From positions 1 to 22,204 of the IMG/VR virus record IMGVR_UViG_3300046369_000854: a DNA stretch of 22,204 bases, one strand, 5' to 3'. Every line of letters starts with the position of its first letter. Position 1 is the stretch's first letter. The position numbers and the translations under genes were made by a program. The DNA is from a virus. Shown one piece after another: positions 21,575-22,204 of the stretch. The notes below the pieces were generated by a model that had not been told where the DNA came from, searched no databases, and was given only the letters and a program-made list of their open reading frames with translations.

Positions 21575-22204
21575 TAATCACCTCCTCTTGTTACAGCATC
21601 TACTATTCCACTAACTACTGCATCACCTAAATCATTTTTAACTTTGTCTTCCCAGTCTCCATATGTGGGCTTTATAGCAACTGCCGATGTTAATGCATCT
21701 CCTACAAAACCTCCTACTGTTTCTCCCAAGTTTTCATCTAACCAATCACCAATTGGATCTTTCGCTTTTTCAAGTGGTTGGAAAGTTCTTGGTCTAGTTC
21801 CTATTCCTGGTACACTATTTCCTGATTTGTTACCAAGGAATGCAAAATCTGTTTCTTCCTCTAATGATAAAGGTTTAAGATTTTCAGCACCTGGTATAGC
21901 AAAGTCGCCAATGTCTTCAAATCTATCTAAATCTACTTCCCCTAAATCAAAATTAACAATATCGAATACAGTAAAACTTTCATATTCAAATTGCATTGTA
22001 AATTCCATAAAATCACTAGATGAATAATCTATAGACTTAGGAGCAAATGCTTTTATCATAGGCTTAGTTATACTATACTGTACGCCTTTTCCTCCAGCAT
22101 ATAGTATATAATCAATACGTTCGAAAAAGTTTTGATCTAATTGTAAATTTAAACCTGCTTCATTACTGTTAAAAGTTCCGCCTGCTCCAGCACCAGCATC
22201 ACCG
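21574..22204 (-). CDS. Tail-tube-related protein (gp19/gp48/gp54-like), 5' end cut by window edge
   Basis: The frame is open to the right edge, so the N-terminus is missing and the ATG at 22059 (MIKAFAPKS) is internal. The visible part has a glycine-rich stretch (DAGAGAGGTFN), then FERIDYILYAGGKGVQYSITKP and IKAFAPKSIDYSSSDFMEFTMQFEYESFTV. This last pattern resembles the strand pair of tail-tube and tube-initiator proteins. A long acidic, proline-containing region follows, and a glycine-rich C-terminus (GGFVGDALTSAVAI). Which T4 gene it matches cannot be decided from this fragment; a baseplate tube protein (gp48 or gp54) is my first choice because of its position near gp4. Confidence 0.6.
   Translation of the reverse strand, partial: GDAGAGAGGTFNSNEAGLNLQLDQNFFERIDYILYAGGKGVQYSITKPMIKAFAPKSIDYSSSDFMEFTMQFEYESFTVFDIVNFDLGEVDLDRFEDIGDFAIPGAENLKPLSLEEETDFAFLGNKSGNSVPGIGTRPRTFQPLEKAKDPIGDWLDENLGETVGGFVGDALTSAVAIKPTYGDWEDKVKNDLGDAVVSGIVDAVTRGGD

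Noticed and set aside
21644-22027. Plus-strand open frame of 127 residues opposite the tail-tube-like gene
   Set aside because: It has no ribosome binding site or recognisable motif and lies fully inside a convincing minus-strand gene.

Overview
This AT-rich window comes from a T4-like tailed phage (myovirus) of the marine cyanophage/pelagiphage type. Recognisable T4 core genes include clamp-loader small subunit gp62, UvsW, UvsX, UvsY, gp32, both terminase subunits (gp16 and gp17) and the head-completion protein gp4. Their sequences look closer to marine T4-like phages than to coliphage T4. The host is probably a Gram-negative marine heterotroph, because the phage carries an outer-membrane TonB-dependent receptor and host-type sigma-70 promoters. 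No tRNA, CRISPR array or insertion sequence was seen.

Nearly everything is on the minus strand, so transcription runs from right to left. The right third (about 22204-14234) is the late or packaging block: a partial tail-tube-like protein, an unknown 144-residue protein, gp4, gp16, two conserved unknown proteins, gp17 and a 715-residue unknown protein. A plus-strand cassette, a 38-residue peptide gene coupled to a PAPS-dependent sulfotransferase, interrupts this block next to gp16. Late-type TATAAATA boxes sit at several starts here. At four genes the box is followed by exactly five bases and then ATG, which predicts leaderless late mRNAs.

The middle (14233-8734) is the recombination block. 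A sigma-70 promoter precedes gp32, then uvsX, a small acidic protein, uvsY and a glycosyltransferase-like gene. Next come a 51-residue membrane protein and an AAA+ ATPase, each with its own TTGACA-N16-TATACT promoter. A terminator and a second hairpin close this part.

The left third begins with a TonB-dependent receptor gene under its own perfect-hexamer sigma-70 promoter, like a moron cassette. It continues through uvsW (again its own promoter, with no room for a leader), four unknown proteins (two of them membrane proteins), a kinase-nucleotidylyltransferase fusion, a small basic protein, metK, apt, gp62 and a zinc-finger protein cut by the window edge. Genes here overlap or abut and look translationally coupled.

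The most notable content is the phage-borne TonB-dependent receptor as an independently controlled unit, the leaderless late-promoter architecture, a possible sulfation module (APS-kinase-like fusion plus sulfotransferase), and the metK-apt pair. All names rest on reading motifs and remembered family resemblance; no database search was possible.
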